39,051 bases of DNA from Bacilli bacterium (GTDB lineage Bacteria; Bacillota_I; Bacilli_A; RF39; UBA660). Shown one piece after another: positions 24,338-31,983 of this stretch (the stretch's first letter is position 1; every line of letters starts with the position of its first letter). Position numbers and translations under genes: made by a program. The notes beneath the pieces were generated by a model. It did no database searches. It was given only the letters and a program-made list of their open reading frames with translations, and had not been told where the DNA came from. The stretch is from contig CAKJXT010000044.1 in the NCBI GenBank assembly GCA_918219625.1, forward strand, positions 1 to 39,051, in the 5' to 3' direction.

Positions 24338-25228
24338 ATGATTTTAGTTGTTATGGCTGCTGGTATGGGTAGTAGATTTGGAGGATCTAAGCAAACTACA
24401 GGGTTAGGTCCAAATGGTGAGTTTATTATTGATTATTCAATATATGACGCTGTAAAGGCAGGATTTAATAAAGTTGTATTTATTATTCGTGAATGCGATT
24501 ATGAAGTTTTTAGAGATACAATAGGAAAAAGAGTTGAGAAGTTTATTGATGTAGAGTATGCTTTTCAAAAAATGAATGATATTCCAGAGGGATATAGTGT
24601 TCCTGATGAACGTATTAAGCCTTTAGGAACAGGGCATGCATTATTATCTTGCAGAAATATAGTTGATGAGAATTTCGCAATTATAAATGCTGATGATTTC
24701 TATGGAAGAGAATCATTTATGAAGATTGCTGAATATTTAAAGAATGTTTCTAAAAATTCTAAAGATTATTGTATGGTTGCTTATATACTTAAGAATACTT
24801 TGTCTGATAATGGTAGTGTTTCTCGTGGTGTATGCGAAGTATCTGATGGTAAACTTGTTAATGTTACTGAGAGAAAAGACATTTTATATCAAGATGGTAA
24901 GCTAGTATATATTGATGGAGATGCTCATGAGTTATCGCCTGAATCTTATGTTTCAGTTAATTTATGGGGCTTTACTCCAAAGGTATTTGAAGATGCTTCT
25001 TCATATTTTGTAGATTTCTTTAAAGAGACTAAAGATTTAGTTAAAGGTGAATTTTATTTGCCTACAATTGTTGAAAAGTCAATAGAGGATGGTAAGGCAA
25101 TTGTTAATGTACTTGATACTACAGCTAAGTTTAATGGAGTAACATATAAAGAAGATAAAGAAAAGATGGAAAAGTATTTAAAAGACTTAGTTGATAGTGG
25201 CGTTTATCCAAATAATTTGTGGAATTAG
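24338..25228 (+). CDS. Sugar-nucleotidyltransferase-like protein (GT-A NTP-transferase fold)
   Basis: The 296-residue protein has the NTP-transferase fold: N-terminal VVMAAGMGSRFGGSKQ (4-19) with the Gly-rich nucleotide loop and the Lys, a PLGTGHALLSC segment, and the acidic INADDFYG typical of metal binding. These enzymes activate sugars or sugar-like alcohols as UDP, GDP or CDP derivatives for envelope or glycan synthesis. The sequence is not a standard GalU, and I cannot name the substrate. GGAG overlaps the end of truB. A terminator overlaps the stop. Confidence 0.8.
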   Translation: MILVVMAAGMGSRFGGSKQTTGLGPNGEFIIDYSIYDAVKAGFNKVVFIIRECDYEVFRDTIGKRVEKFIDVEYAFQKMNDIPEGYSVPDERIKPLGTGHALLSCRNIVDENFAIINADDFYGRESFMKIAEYLKNVSKNSKDYCMVAYILKNTLSDNGSVSRGVCEVSDGKLVNVTERKDILYQDGKLVYIDGDAHELSPESYVSVNLWGFTPKVFEDASSYFVDFFKETKDLVKGEFYLPTIVEKSIEDGKAIVNVLDTTAKFNGVTYKEDKEKMEKYLKDLVDSGVYPNNLWN

Positions 25229-25248
25229 TTCTTTTATAGAACTTTTTT
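25227..25248 (+). terminator. Terminator after the nucleotidyltransferase-like gene
   Basis: AGTTCT (25227-25232), loop TTTAT, AGAACT (25238-25243), then T. The stop TAG (25226-25228) overlaps the stem. Confidence 0.8.
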
Positions 25249-25249
25249 C

Positions 25250-25278
25250 TTGATTATTTTTATATTTTTTGATATATT
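25250..25278 (+). promoter_or_regulatory. Distal promoter of the gatCAB-aspS operon
   Basis: TTGATT (25250-25255) right after the terminator U-tract, a 17-base spacer, TATATT (25273-25278). It would add about 50 bases in front of the T-box. Confidence 0.5.
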
Positions 25279-25295
25279 ATTTAGGAACTTGTGGA

Positions 25296-25330
25296 AATTT
25301 GTACACAAATTAGATAAAATGTGTTATAAT
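25296..25330 (+). promoter_or_regulatory. Proximal extended -10 promoter with overlapping inverted repeat
   Basis: TGT-TATAAT at 25322-25330 is an extended -10 element just before the T-box leader. No good -35 exists at 17 bases. Instead that position is covered by the inverted repeat AATTTGT-AC-ACAAATT (25296-25311), which may be an operator. Confidence 0.5.
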
Positions 25331-25344
25331 TTATGTATTGACTT

Positions 25345-25567
25345 TGAAGTGGAGAAGTAAGATTTAAAACAGTTTAAAGAGAACTAGTGGTGGTGGAAAC
25401 TAGTAATATGTTAAATCTGAATAACACCATGGAGTTACTTATCGAAATAATAGTAGAATAAGTCGGAATGATTCCGTTATAATCAAGAGGTGACTTTAAT
25501 AGTAACTAGGGTGGTACCGCGGATTTAACAGTAATTCGTCCCTTTTTGGGATGTTTACTGTTTTTTT
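25345..25567 (+). promoter_or_regulatory. T-box riboswitch, Asn/Glu type, upstream of gatCAB-aspS
   Basis: The T-box core AGGGTGGTACCGCG is at 25508-25521. Stem I can form from AAGTAA/TTACTT at its base and GATTTAA/TTAAATC further up. The specifier side reads CTGAATAACACC, with AAC (Asn, 25423-25425) followed by A, as usual for specifiers; GAA (Glu) lies just before at 25419-25421. The competing terminator AACAGTAA...CGTCCC / GGGATG...TTTACTGTT runs 25527-25567 and ends in T7. Uncharged tRNA would stabilise the antiterminator and turn on the operon. A dual Asn/Glu T-box has been reported for a clostridial gatCAB operon (from memory). T-box identity is certain; the double specifier is inference. 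Confidence 0.9.
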
Positions 25568-25585
25568 ATTTGAAAGGGTGATTTT

Positions 25586-25891
25586 ATGGGTAAATTTACT
25601 AAGGAAATGGTAGATGATTATGCTGATAAGTTATTAATAGGTCTTACTCCAGAAGAAAACCAAATGGTTTTAGATGAGTTTGATGTTATTGATAAGAATA
25701 TTAATATTATTAATGATATTCCTGGAATAAGCTCAATTGAGCCAATGAGTTGGTGTTTAGATGATTTTGAAGTTGAATTAAGAGAAGATATTCCAGAAGA
25801 ACCAATTGATATTGACTTACTTTTACAAAACTGTGATGACTATAGAGTTTGTGAAGTTAAAGTGCCAAAGGTGGTGGATAAGAATGAATAA
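25586..25891 (+). CDS. gatC: Aspartyl/glutamyl-tRNA amidotransferase subunit C
   Basis: GatC is the small subunit that holds GatA and GatB together in the amidotransferase that converts Glu-tRNA-Gln and Asp-tRNA-Asn to Gln- and Asn-tRNA. The 101-residue protein has the two N-terminal helices (FTKEMVDDYADKLLIGLTPE) and a middle DEFDVIDKNINIINDIPG, then an acidic tail with the PMSWCLD strand region. RBS GGGTGA precedes ATG. The first gene after the T-box; its stop overlaps the gatA ATG. Confidence 0.88.
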   Translation: MGKFTKEMVDDYADKLLIGLTPEENQMVLDEFDVIDKNINIINDIPGISSIEPMSWCLDDFEVELREDIPEEPIDIDLLLQNCDDYRVCEVKVPKVVDKNE

Positions 25892-27371
25892 TATGTTTAA
25901 AAGTATTGAAGAGTTACATGATGATTTAAAGAATGGTCGTGTTAGTTCTAGTGATTTAATTAAAGAGTCTCTAGCTAGAAGTCATAAATTACAAGAAGAT
26001 TGTAATGCATTTGTAACAATTTTGGATGACGCAAAAGAAGTACAAGTTACTGATAATTTATTATCTGGTATTCCATATGGAGTTAAAGATAATTACAGTA
26101 CAAAAGGTATACTTTCTACAGGTTCATCTAATACTTTAAAGGATTATGTTCCATTCTTTACAGCTACATCTATTGAGAATTTGGAGAAGGCTGGTGCGGT
26201 TGCAGTTAATAAAACTGTTCTAGATGAGTTTGGTATGGGTGGTACTGGTACTACAGGACATACTGGAGTTGTTAGAAATCCATGGGATAAAACTCGTATG
26301 TGTGCTGGATCTAGTGCTGGATCTGCATGCGCTGTTGCTGCTGGTGTTTATCCTTATGCTACTGGATCTGATACTGGTGATTCAATTCGTAAGCCTGCTG
26401 CATTTTGTGGTATAGTTGGATATAAGCCAACATATGGAATGATTTCTCGTTATGGTTTATTTGCTTATGCTTCTTCTTTGGATCATTGTGGAGTTCTTGC
26501 TCGTAGTGTTAAGGATTCTGCAATTGTTGTTGATAATATGAAGGGTATTGATAAGAATGATATGACTTCTTGGGATTCAAAAGATATTCATTTATTTGAT
26601 TCAATTACTGGAGAAGTAAAAGGTAAGAAATTATGTTATATTGATGAGATTTGTAATATTGATAATTATCCTGATGCTTCAGCTGAATTAAAAGAGCATT
26701 TATCAAACTTTATGAAAACAGTAGATAAGTGTAAAGAATTAGGCATGGAAGTAGACTGTGTTCATGTTGATCAAACTTTATTAAATGCAATTTTCCCTGT
26801 TTATCAAGTTATTGGTTGTGCTGAGGCAACAAGTAATATGTCAAATTTAACTGGTATTATTTTTGGACCTCGTGCTGAAGGTGATAACTATTATGATATG
26901 ATGAAGAATTATAGAACTACAGGCTTTTCTTCATTAATTAAAAGAAGATTTGTAATTGGTTCTTATGTATTACAAGCTCAAAATAAAGATAGATATTTCT
27001 TTAATGCGCAAAGAGCTAGAAGATTAATTGTTGATGCTTGGAAGAATTTATTTAAAGAATATGATGGTGTTATTTTACCAGTTTCATCTGGTCCTGCAAA
27101 ACATTTAGATGGTTCATTAGATGTTATTACTGCTGAGGATACTGTTTTAAAGAAGAAATTACAAGTTTTAGAGGAACATTTACAAGTTGGAAACTTTGGA
27201 GGGTTCCCTTCAATTACAATTCCAAATGGATTTATAGATGGACTTCCAGTTGGTGTTAATATAACAGGAAATTGTTATGATGATGTTAATGTGCTTAATA
27301 TGGCTTATGCATTAGAAGGTACAATGGAATATAAAAATCAAATAGCAAAGGGGTATGATTATGAAGTATAA
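25884..27371 (+). CDS. gatA: Aspartyl/glutamyl-tRNA amidotransferase subunit A
   Basis: GatA is the amidase subunit that releases ammonia from Gln. The 495-residue protein has the amidase Ser-cisSer-Lys triad at Lys68 (GVKDN), Ser143 (CAGSSAGSA) and Ser167 (GSDTGDSIRKPAA), with spacing matching GatA of Staphylococcus (75 and 99 residues). The usual GSDTGGSIR is GSDTGDSIR here, an Asp next to the nucleophilic Ser. The start at 25884 (MNNMFKSIEEL) follows AAAGGTGGTGG and overlaps gatC; the frame's earlier start at 25806 is an artefact. The gatB start overlaps its end. Confidence 0.95.
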   Translation: MNNMFKSIEELHDDLKNGRVSSSDLIKESLARSHKLQEDCNAFVTILDDAKEVQVTDNLLSGIPYGVKDNYSTKGILSTGSSNTLKDYVPFFTATSIENLEKAGAVAVNKTVLDEFGMGGTGTTGHTGVVRNPWDKTRMCAGSSAGSACAVAAGVYPYATGSDTGDSIRKPAAFCGIVGYKPTYGMISRYGLFAYASSLDHCGVLARSVKDSAIVVDNMKGIDKNDMTSWDSKDIHLFDSITGEVKGKKLCYIDEICNIDNYPDASAELKEHLSNFMKTVDKCKELGMEVDCVHVDQTLLNAIFPVYQVIGCAEATSNMSNLTGIIFGPRAEGDNYYDMMKNYRTTGFSSLIKRRFVIGSYVLQAQNKDRYFFNAQRARRLIVDAWKNLFKEYDGVILPVSSGPAKHLDGSLDVITAEDTVLKKKLQVLEEHLQVGNFGGFPSITIPNGFIDGLPVGVNITGNCYDDVNVLNMAYALEGTMEYKNQIAKGYDYEV

Positions 27372-28818
27372 AGCAATTATTGGTTTAGAGATGCACTGTG
27401 AAATAAGTGAAACTAATTCTAAAGTTTTTAGTAGCGCTCCAAACGCATATACAGATTGTCCAAACAGTAATGTTCGTCCTCTTGATATGGGATTTCCTGG
27501 AACTCTTCCTGTAGTTAATAAGGAAGCGGTTCGTAAAGCTTTAATGGCTAGTATTATATTAGGGTGCAAACAACCTCTTTATATGTATTTTGAAAGAAAG
27601 AATTATTATTATCCTGATATGCCTAAGAACTATCAAATTACTCAAGAAACTAAACCAGCTCCAGTTGGAATTTATGGTGAACTTAAGTATGAATGTGATG
27701 GTGAGATGAAGATAGCTCGTATTAATAATATTCACTTGGAAGAGGATGCTGCTAGTCAAGATCATTATTCAAATTTTTCTACAATTGATTATAATAGAGC
27801 AGGTGTTCCTTTGCTTGAGTTAGTTACCGAACCAACTTTTCATAGTGCCAAAGAAGCAGTATCTTTCTTAGAGACTATGAGGAATATTTATCAATATTCT
27901 GGTATAAGTGAAGCTGATAGTAAGAAAGGTCAAATTAGATGTGATGTTAATGTTTCTATAATGGAAGAATCTTTAGATGAGTCTGATCCTAAAAACTGGG
28001 GAACTAAGATTGAGGTTAAAAATGTTAACTCTTTTGGTGGAGTAAGAGATGCAATTAATTATGAGATAGCTCGTCAAATTGAAGCTAAAGAAGAGGGGAC
28101 ATATGATTCTATGGAACAACAAACTCGTCGTTGGGATGAAGAATCTGGCACTACTGTTTATATGCGTAGTAAAGTTGATGCGATTGATTATAAGTATTTT
28201 ATTGAACCAAATATTCCTAAGTATAAATTAAGTAGTGAATGGATAGAAGAAATTAGAAATAGTATTCCAAGACTTGCTCCAGAGAGAAAAGAAACTTATA
28301 TGAGTGAGTATGGATTATCTAATTATGATGCGACTATTCTTGTTAAAGAAAAACCTGTTTCTGATTATTATGAAGAGGTTATTAAGTGTGGAGCTGATCC
28401 AAAGTTAGCTTCTAACTGGATAACTAGTGTTATACTTGGATATTTAAATAAAGAGTTTAAGACTATTGATGAGATTTATGTTACTCCTTTAATGCTTACT
28501 GAACTTATTGATATGGTAGGTAAGGGTACAATTTCTAGTAAACAAGGTAAGGAAGTTTTATTTAAGTGCTTAGATGAAAATAAAGACCCTAAGGCTGTTG
28601 TTGAAGAGTCTGGAATGAAACAAATTGGTTCATCTGATGAGATATTAAAAGTTATTTTAGAAGTATTAGAAGAGCAACCACAAGGTATTGAACAATATAA
28701 AGCTGGTAGAACTAATATTGTTGATTTCTTGGTTGGTCAAGTTATGAAGAAAACTCGTGGTCAAGCAAATCCTGCTATGACTAGAAGTATGATGATTGAA
28801 GAGATAGAAAAGAGGTAA
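27361..28818 (+). CDS. gatB: Aspartyl/glutamyl-tRNA amidotransferase subunit B
   Basis: GatB is the kinase-like subunit that activates the tRNA-bound Glu or Asp. The 485-residue protein has IIGLEMHCEI at the start, the signature PDMPKNYQITQ, NRAGVPLLELVTEP, the MEQQTRRWDEESG segment and the C-terminal YqeY-like tail (VGQVMKKTRGQANP). The ATG at 27361 is chosen because AAAGGGG is 7 bases upstream, while ATG 27355 would be 1 base from it. It overlaps the gatA stop by 11 bases and aspS follows after 2 bases. Confidence 0.96.
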   Translation: MKYKAIIGLEMHCEISETNSKVFSSAPNAYTDCPNSNVRPLDMGFPGTLPVVNKEAVRKALMASIILGCKQPLYMYFERKNYYYPDMPKNYQITQETKPAPVGIYGELKYECDGEMKIARINNIHLEEDAASQDHYSNFSTIDYNRAGVPLLELVTEPTFHSAKEAVSFLETMRNIYQYSGISEADSKKGQIRCDVNVSIMEESLDESDPKNWGTKIEVKNVNSFGGVRDAINYEIARQIEAKEEGTYDSMEQQTRRWDEESGTTVYMRSKVDAIDYKYFIEPNIPKYKLSSEWIEEIRNSIPRLAPERKETYMSEYGLSNYDATILVKEKPVSDYYEEVIKCGADPKLASNWITSVILGYLNKEFKTIDEIYVTPLMLTELIDMVGKGTISSKQGKEVLFKCLDENKDPKAVVEESGMKQIGSSDEILKVILEVLEEQPQGIEQYKAGRTNIVDFLVGQVMKKTRGQANPAMTRSMMIEEIEKR

Positions 28819-28820
28819 TT

Positions 28821-30584
28821 ATGGAAAATATTTATAGAAATAATTATTGTGGATTAGTTACTCCTGATTTTATTGGTAAGTCTATAAAATTAGCTGGTTT
28901 TGTTGAAAATATAAGAGACCATGGTGGAGTAATATTTGTTGATGTTAGAGATAATACTGGTGTTATTCAAGTTGTTTCTAATGATGATTCTATGTTTAAA
29001 GATTTAACTCGTGAGTCTAGTGTTACTTTAAGTGGTACTGTAAGAGCTAGAGCAGAAGAGGATTATAATGATAAGATTTCTACTGGTACTATTGAAGTAT
29101 TAGTTGATAGTATTGAAGTTTTAGGTAAGTCTTTAAATGAACTTCCATTTGATATTAAGACTAGTCATAATACAAGTGAAGAGGTTAGAAACAAGTATCG
29201 TTATTTATATTTAAGAAGTAGTAGGATGCAAAAGAATTTAAAATTAAGAAGTGATGTTTTACATTTCCTAAGAAATAAGATGTATGATTTAGGTTTTACA
29301 GAAGTTCAAACTCCAATTTTAACTGCTTCTTCTCCAGAAGGCGCTAGAGATTTCTTGGTTCCTTCTCGTAAGTTTAGAGGTAAGTTTTATGCTCTTCCTC
29401 AAGCACCTCAAATTTTTAAACAATTACTTATGGTAAGTGGTGTTGATAAGTATTTTCAAGTTGCGCCATGTTTTAGGGATGAAGATTCTAGAATTGACAG
29501 AACATTAGAGTTTTATCAATTAGACTTTGAGATGAGTTTTGCGACTGAAGAGGATGTTTATAAAGTTGGAGAAGAAATATTCTATGATGTATTTACTAAG
29601 TTTAGTGATAAACAAGTTTCTCCAAAGCCTTTTAGAAGAATTAATTATGAAGACGCAATGCTTAAGTATGGTTCTGATAAACCAGATTTAAGAAACCCAT
29701 TAGAAATTATTGATATAACTCGTGAATTTAGTAATACTACTTTTAAACCTTTCCAAAATAGTATTGTTAGAGGTATTAAAGTAGATGATTTAGCTAGTAA
29801 GTCTAATAGTTGGTTTAATGAGGTTGTTGATTACGCTAAGAGTATTGGTATGCCAGGAATTGGTTATATTACTGTTAATGAAGATATGACTTTTAAAGGA
29901 CCTATTGATAAGTTCTTATCTGATGAAGAAAGAAAGAGTTTAATAGATGCTGCTGATTTAAAGGTTAATAGTGTATTATTCTTTATTGCTGATAAAAATA
30001 AGAATACTGTTGCTAAACAAGCAGGTTTAATTAGAACTGAGTTAGGTAGAAAGTTAGATTTAATTGATAATAATAAGTTAGAGTTATGTATTATTAATAA
30101 CTTCCCAATGTTTGAATATAATGAAGAGACTAAGAAGTATGATTTTGGTCATAATCCATTTAGTATGCCACAGGGAGGACTTGATGCTTTAAATAATTCT
30201 AATATTGAAGATATTAAAGCATATCAATTTGACTTTGTTTGTAATGGTTTTGAAATGGCTAGTGGTGCTGTTCGTAATCATGATGTTGATGTTCTTGAAA
30301 AAGCATTCAGTATGGTTGGATATGACAAGTCTGTAGTAGAGGAGAAGTTTGGATCACTTTACAATGCGTTTAAGTTTGGTGCTCCACCTCATGCAGGTAT
30401 GGGTCCTGGTATTGATAGAATTATCATGTTATTATGTGATGAGCCTAACTTAAGAGAAGTTCAAGCATTCCCACCACTTGCTAGTGGTCAAGATTTAATG
30501 ATGGGATCTCCAAGTGAGGTTAGTGAAGAACAACTAAGAGAGGTACATATCAAGATAAGGCAAAGTATAAATGTCGAAAAATAG
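28821..30584 (+). CDS. aspS: Aspartyl-tRNA synthetase, bacterial type, probably non-discriminating
   Basis: The 587-residue protein has the N-terminal OB-fold (LAGFVENIRDHGGVIFVDVR), the class II core with GARDFLVPSRKFRGKFYALP, motif 2 FRDEDSRIDRTLEFYQLD and motif 3 GMGPGIDRIIML, and the inserted GAD domain typical of bacterial AspRS. Motif 2 and motif 3 differ somewhat from usual bacterial ones (RADRQPEF; HGGIAFGLDR). The His in RDHGG corresponds to the position (His31 in Pseudomonas aeruginosa, from memory) associated with non-discriminating AspRS. Together with gatCAB in the same operon, it likely makes Asp-tRNA-Asn for amidation. RBS AAGAGG; the stop is in the terminator stem. Confidence 0.94.
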   Translation: MENIYRNNYCGLVTPDFIGKSIKLAGFVENIRDHGGVIFVDVRDNTGVIQVVSNDDSMFKDLTRESSVTLSGTVRARAEEDYNDKISTGTIEVLVDSIEVLGKSLNELPFDIKTSHNTSEEVRNKYRYLYLRSSRMQKNLKLRSDVLHFLRNKMYDLGFTEVQTPILTASSPEGARDFLVPSRKFRGKFYALPQAPQIFKQLLMVSGVDKYFQVAPCFRDEDSRIDRTLEFYQLDFEMSFATEEDVYKVGEEIFYDVFTKFSDKQVSPKPFRRINYEDAMLKYGSDKPDLRNPLEIIDITREFSNTTFKPFQNSIVRGIKVDDLASKSNSWFNEVVDYAKSIGMPGIGYITVNEDMTFKGPIDKFLSDEERKSLIDAADLKVNSVLFFIADKNKNTVAKQAGLIRTELGRKLDLIDNNKLELCIINNFPMFEYNEETKKYDFGHNPFSMPQGGLDALNNSNIEDIKAYQFDFVCNGFEMASGAVRNHDVDVLEKAFSMVGYDKSVVEEKFGSLYNAFKFGAPPHAGMGPGIDRIIMLLCDEPNLREVQAFPPLASGQDLMMGSPSEVSEEQLREVHIKIRQSINVEK

Positions 30585-30608
30585 AAGATAAAATCTTCTA
30601 TTTTTTTT
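30582..30608 (+). terminator. Terminator after aspS
   Basis: TAGAAGAT (30582-30589), loop AAA, ATCTTCTA (30593-30600), then T8. The stop TAG is the first triplet of the stem. Confidence 0.88.
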
Positions 30609-30627
30609 ATTTTTTTTTAAAAAACAC

Positions 30628-30656
30628 TTGCATATTGCTTAAATATATTATATAAT
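30628..30656 (+). promoter_or_regulatory. Promoter of the tRNA-Asn/tRNA-Glu pair
   Basis: TTGCAT (30628-30633), a 17-base spacer, a consensus TATAAT (30651-30656), 46 bases before the first tRNA. Confidence 0.8.
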
Positions 30657-30702
30657 CTATTTGTCTTTGTTTTTGAGACACAAATAAAATGACGACAAAA
30701 CT

Positions 30703-30778
30703 GCCCAATTAGCTCAGCCGGTAGAGCATATGACTGTTAATCATAGGGTCGCAGGTCCGAGTCCTGCATTGGGCGCCA
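30703..30778 (+). tRNA. tRNA-Asn (GTT)
   Basis: The acceptor stem GCCCAAT / ATTGGGC is perfect, the D-stem is GCTC/GAGC, the anticodon stem TATGA/TCATA encloses loop CTGTTAA with GTT at 30736-30738, and the T-arm is GCAGG/CCTGC. Discriminator G and CCA are encoded. Position just after gatCAB-aspS is notable. Confidence 0.96.
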
Positions 30779-30787
30779 TTTTATTTT

Positions 30788-30864
30788 GGCCCGTTGGTGA
30801 AGTGGTTCAACACACATGCCTTTCACGCATGCATTCATGGGTTCAAATCCCGTACGGGTCACCA
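30788..30864 (+). tRNA. tRNA-Glu (TTC)
   Basis: The acceptor stem GGCCCGT / ACGGGTC has one G-T pair, the anticodon stem CATGC/GCATG encloses loop CTTTCAC with TTC at 30822-30824, and the T-arm is ATGGG/CCCGT. CCA is encoded after discriminator A. It is 9 bases after tRNA-Asn, so both share the promoter. Confidence 0.96.
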
Positions 30865-30875
30865 ATTTGAATTTT

Positions 30876-30903
30876 AAAAGAACTTGTAATGAGTTCTTTT
30901 TTT
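30876..30903 (+). terminator. Terminator after tRNA-Glu (module copy 1)
   Basis: AAAAGAACT (30876-30884), loop TGTAATG, AGTTCTTTT (30892-30900), then T. It is the first of three near-identical terminator/promoter modules. Confidence 0.85.
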
Positions 30904-30915
30904 AGTTATAATTAT
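30878..30915 (+). repeat. 38-base terminator/promoter module, copy 1
   Basis: Identical over 38 bases to 31409-31446 and similar to 31943-31980. The terminator loop contains TTGTAA (30884-30889), and 17 bases further is TATAAT (30907-30912), so the same 38 bases stop one transcript and start the next. Confidence 0.85.
30884..30912 (+). promoter_or_regulatory. Promoter in module copy 1
   Basis: TTGTAA in the terminator loop, a 17-base spacer, TATAAT. The expected start near 30919 is at the GGTGA ribosome-binding site, so the leader is about 9 bases. Confidence 0.65.
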
Positions 30916-30927
30916 ATTGGTGATAAT

Positions 30928-31404
30928 ATGAAATTGCGTTATCGACATTCTATTGATATAGTTTTACTTATTGTTATAGTACTCATTTCTTTGACAATTA
31001 TGGAAACAATTAGTTTTGGCTTTGATTCTTATAATGTTTTTTCTACTTTGGTTATTAGTGGCGGTTTTTTACTTATAAGTCTTGTTGATTATATGTTTTA
31101 TAAAATGCGTTTTAAAATAGCTAAAGAAAAAGGAGAAAAAATGCAAGGATATATTGTAGATAGACCCTTGGAACCGTCACGTAGAAAGTGTTCTTTAAAA
31201 TGCTTAGTTAATGATGAAGTTGTAAGAATTGCTGGTACTTATGGTATATCAGATGATGATGCATATAATTATGTGTGTTCAGAGTTGAAAAAAATAGAAG
31301 ATATGGGAAATGATACTTTTACAAGTAAAAGATTTCCAATAGATGTATATGTTTATAAAAATAAATATTATTTTGATTTGGATAGTGTTAAATTGGATAA
31401 GTGA
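30928..31404 (+). CDS. Small membrane protein A, paralog of the next gene
   Basis: This 158-residue protein has two hydrophobic N-terminal helices (about 10-28 and 38-56) and a soluble C-terminal domain of about 95 residues: GYIVD, a Cys pair (RKCSLKCLV), DDDAYNYV, RFPIDVYVY and a final DLDSVKL. The start at 30928 follows GGTGA; the frame's earlier ATG at 30889 lies in the terminator and -35. The C-terminal domain is clearly the same as in the next gene (GYIVD, PIDxYxY, SV). I recognise no known family. Confidence 0.7.
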   Translation: MKLRYRHSIDIVLLIVIVLISLTIMETISFGFDSYNVFSTLVISGGFLLISLVDYMFYKMRFKIAKEKGEKMQGYIVDRPLEPSRRKCSLKCLVNDEVVRIAGTYGISDDDAYNYVCSELKKIEDMGNDTFTSKRFPIDVYVYKNKYYFDLDSVKLDK

Positions 31405-31408
31405 TTAT

Positions 31409-31446
31409 AAGAACTTGTAATGAGTTCTTTTTTTAGTTATAATTAT
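31409..31446 (+). repeat. 38-base terminator/promoter module, copy 2
   Basis: An exact second copy: stem AAGAACT / AGTTCTT (31409-31415 and 31423-31429), T-tract, then TATAAT. It begins 4 bases after the stop of membrane protein A. Confidence 0.88.
31415..31443 (+). promoter_or_regulatory. Promoter in module copy 2
   Basis: TTGTAA (31415-31420), a 17-base spacer, TATAAT (31438-31443), 24 bases before the ATG of membrane protein B. Confidence 0.65.
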
Positions 31447-31467
31447 TAAAGATGATAGGTGGTTTTT

Positions 31468-31953
31468 ATGAAGTTAAAATATAATGAACGTAATAATTTA
31501 TTTATTTTATTGTTGGTACCTGTACTTATATTTTTAAAATTTAATGAATTGAAAATGCAACATTCTGATAGTTCATATAATCGTATGGTTATTGTTATTT
31601 TTATTTGTGCTTTTGCTTTAGTGTTTGTTTCTCTTTTTATTTATAAGATGATTGTTGTTAATAGATATAAAAAGTATGGTATTAAGGTTCAAGGTTATAT
31701 TGTAGATAATGAAATATATCGTTATAGGAAGGTTCGGAATTATAAGCTTAAGTTTTGGTATGATAATAAAATATATATAATTGATAAATTGTGTTATAAT
31801 GAAGCTTATAGATATATAGCTCAAGATTTAAAAAGTATTCATCAAACTTGTAGTGATTTTTCTCAAATAAAAAAATATCCTATTGATATTTATTTATATA
31901 ATGGTAAATATAGTGCGGATGTTGAGAGTGTTATATTTAATGAGAACTTGTAA
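31468..31953 (+). CDS. Small membrane protein B, paralog of the preceding gene
   Basis: A 161-residue protein with two N-terminal hydrophobic helices (about 11-27 and 40-62) and a C-terminal domain sharing VQGYIVD, YNEAYRYIAQDLKSI, YPIDIYLYNGKY and the terminal SV with protein A. The Cys pair of A is not conserved. Start 31468 follows AGGTGG with 5 bases between. Its last codons and stop (31951-31953) are inside the third terminator module. Tandem duplication of the gene together with the module is the simplest origin. Confidence 0.7.
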   Translation: MKLKYNERNNLFILLLVPVLIFLKFNELKMQHSDSSYNRMVIVIFICAFALVFVSLFIYKMIVVNRYKKYGIKVQGYIVDNEIYRYRKVRNYKLKFWYDNKIYIIDKLCYNEAYRYIAQDLKSIHQTCSDFSQIKKYPIDIYLYNGKYSADVESVIFNENL

Positions 31954-31980
31954 TGAGTTCTTTTTTTATTCATAATATTT
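31943..31980 (+). repeat. Terminator/promoter module, copy 3 (diverged end)
   Basis: Shares the hairpin and U-tract with copies 1 and 2 (AGAACT / AGTTCT), while the -10 end has changed to CATAAT. It overlaps the end of protein B, whose stop codon is in the loop. Confidence 0.82.
31948..31976 (+). promoter_or_regulatory. Promoter in module copy 3
   Basis: TTGTAA (31948-31953), a 17-base spacer, CATAAT (31971-31976). Only 7 bases separate the -10 from the ATG of the next gene, so the mRNA would be leaderless. Confidence 0.55.
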
Positions 31981-31983
31981 AGT

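Noticed and set aside
25806..25883. Earlier start of gatA at 25806
   Set aside because: The extra residues are gatC in another frame; AAAGGTGGTGG precedes ATG 25884, where the family sequence begins.
30703..30864. The tRNA genes as an integration site for a mobile element
   Set aside because: Both tRNAs are complete and no repeat of their 3' ends or integrase gene is seen nearby.
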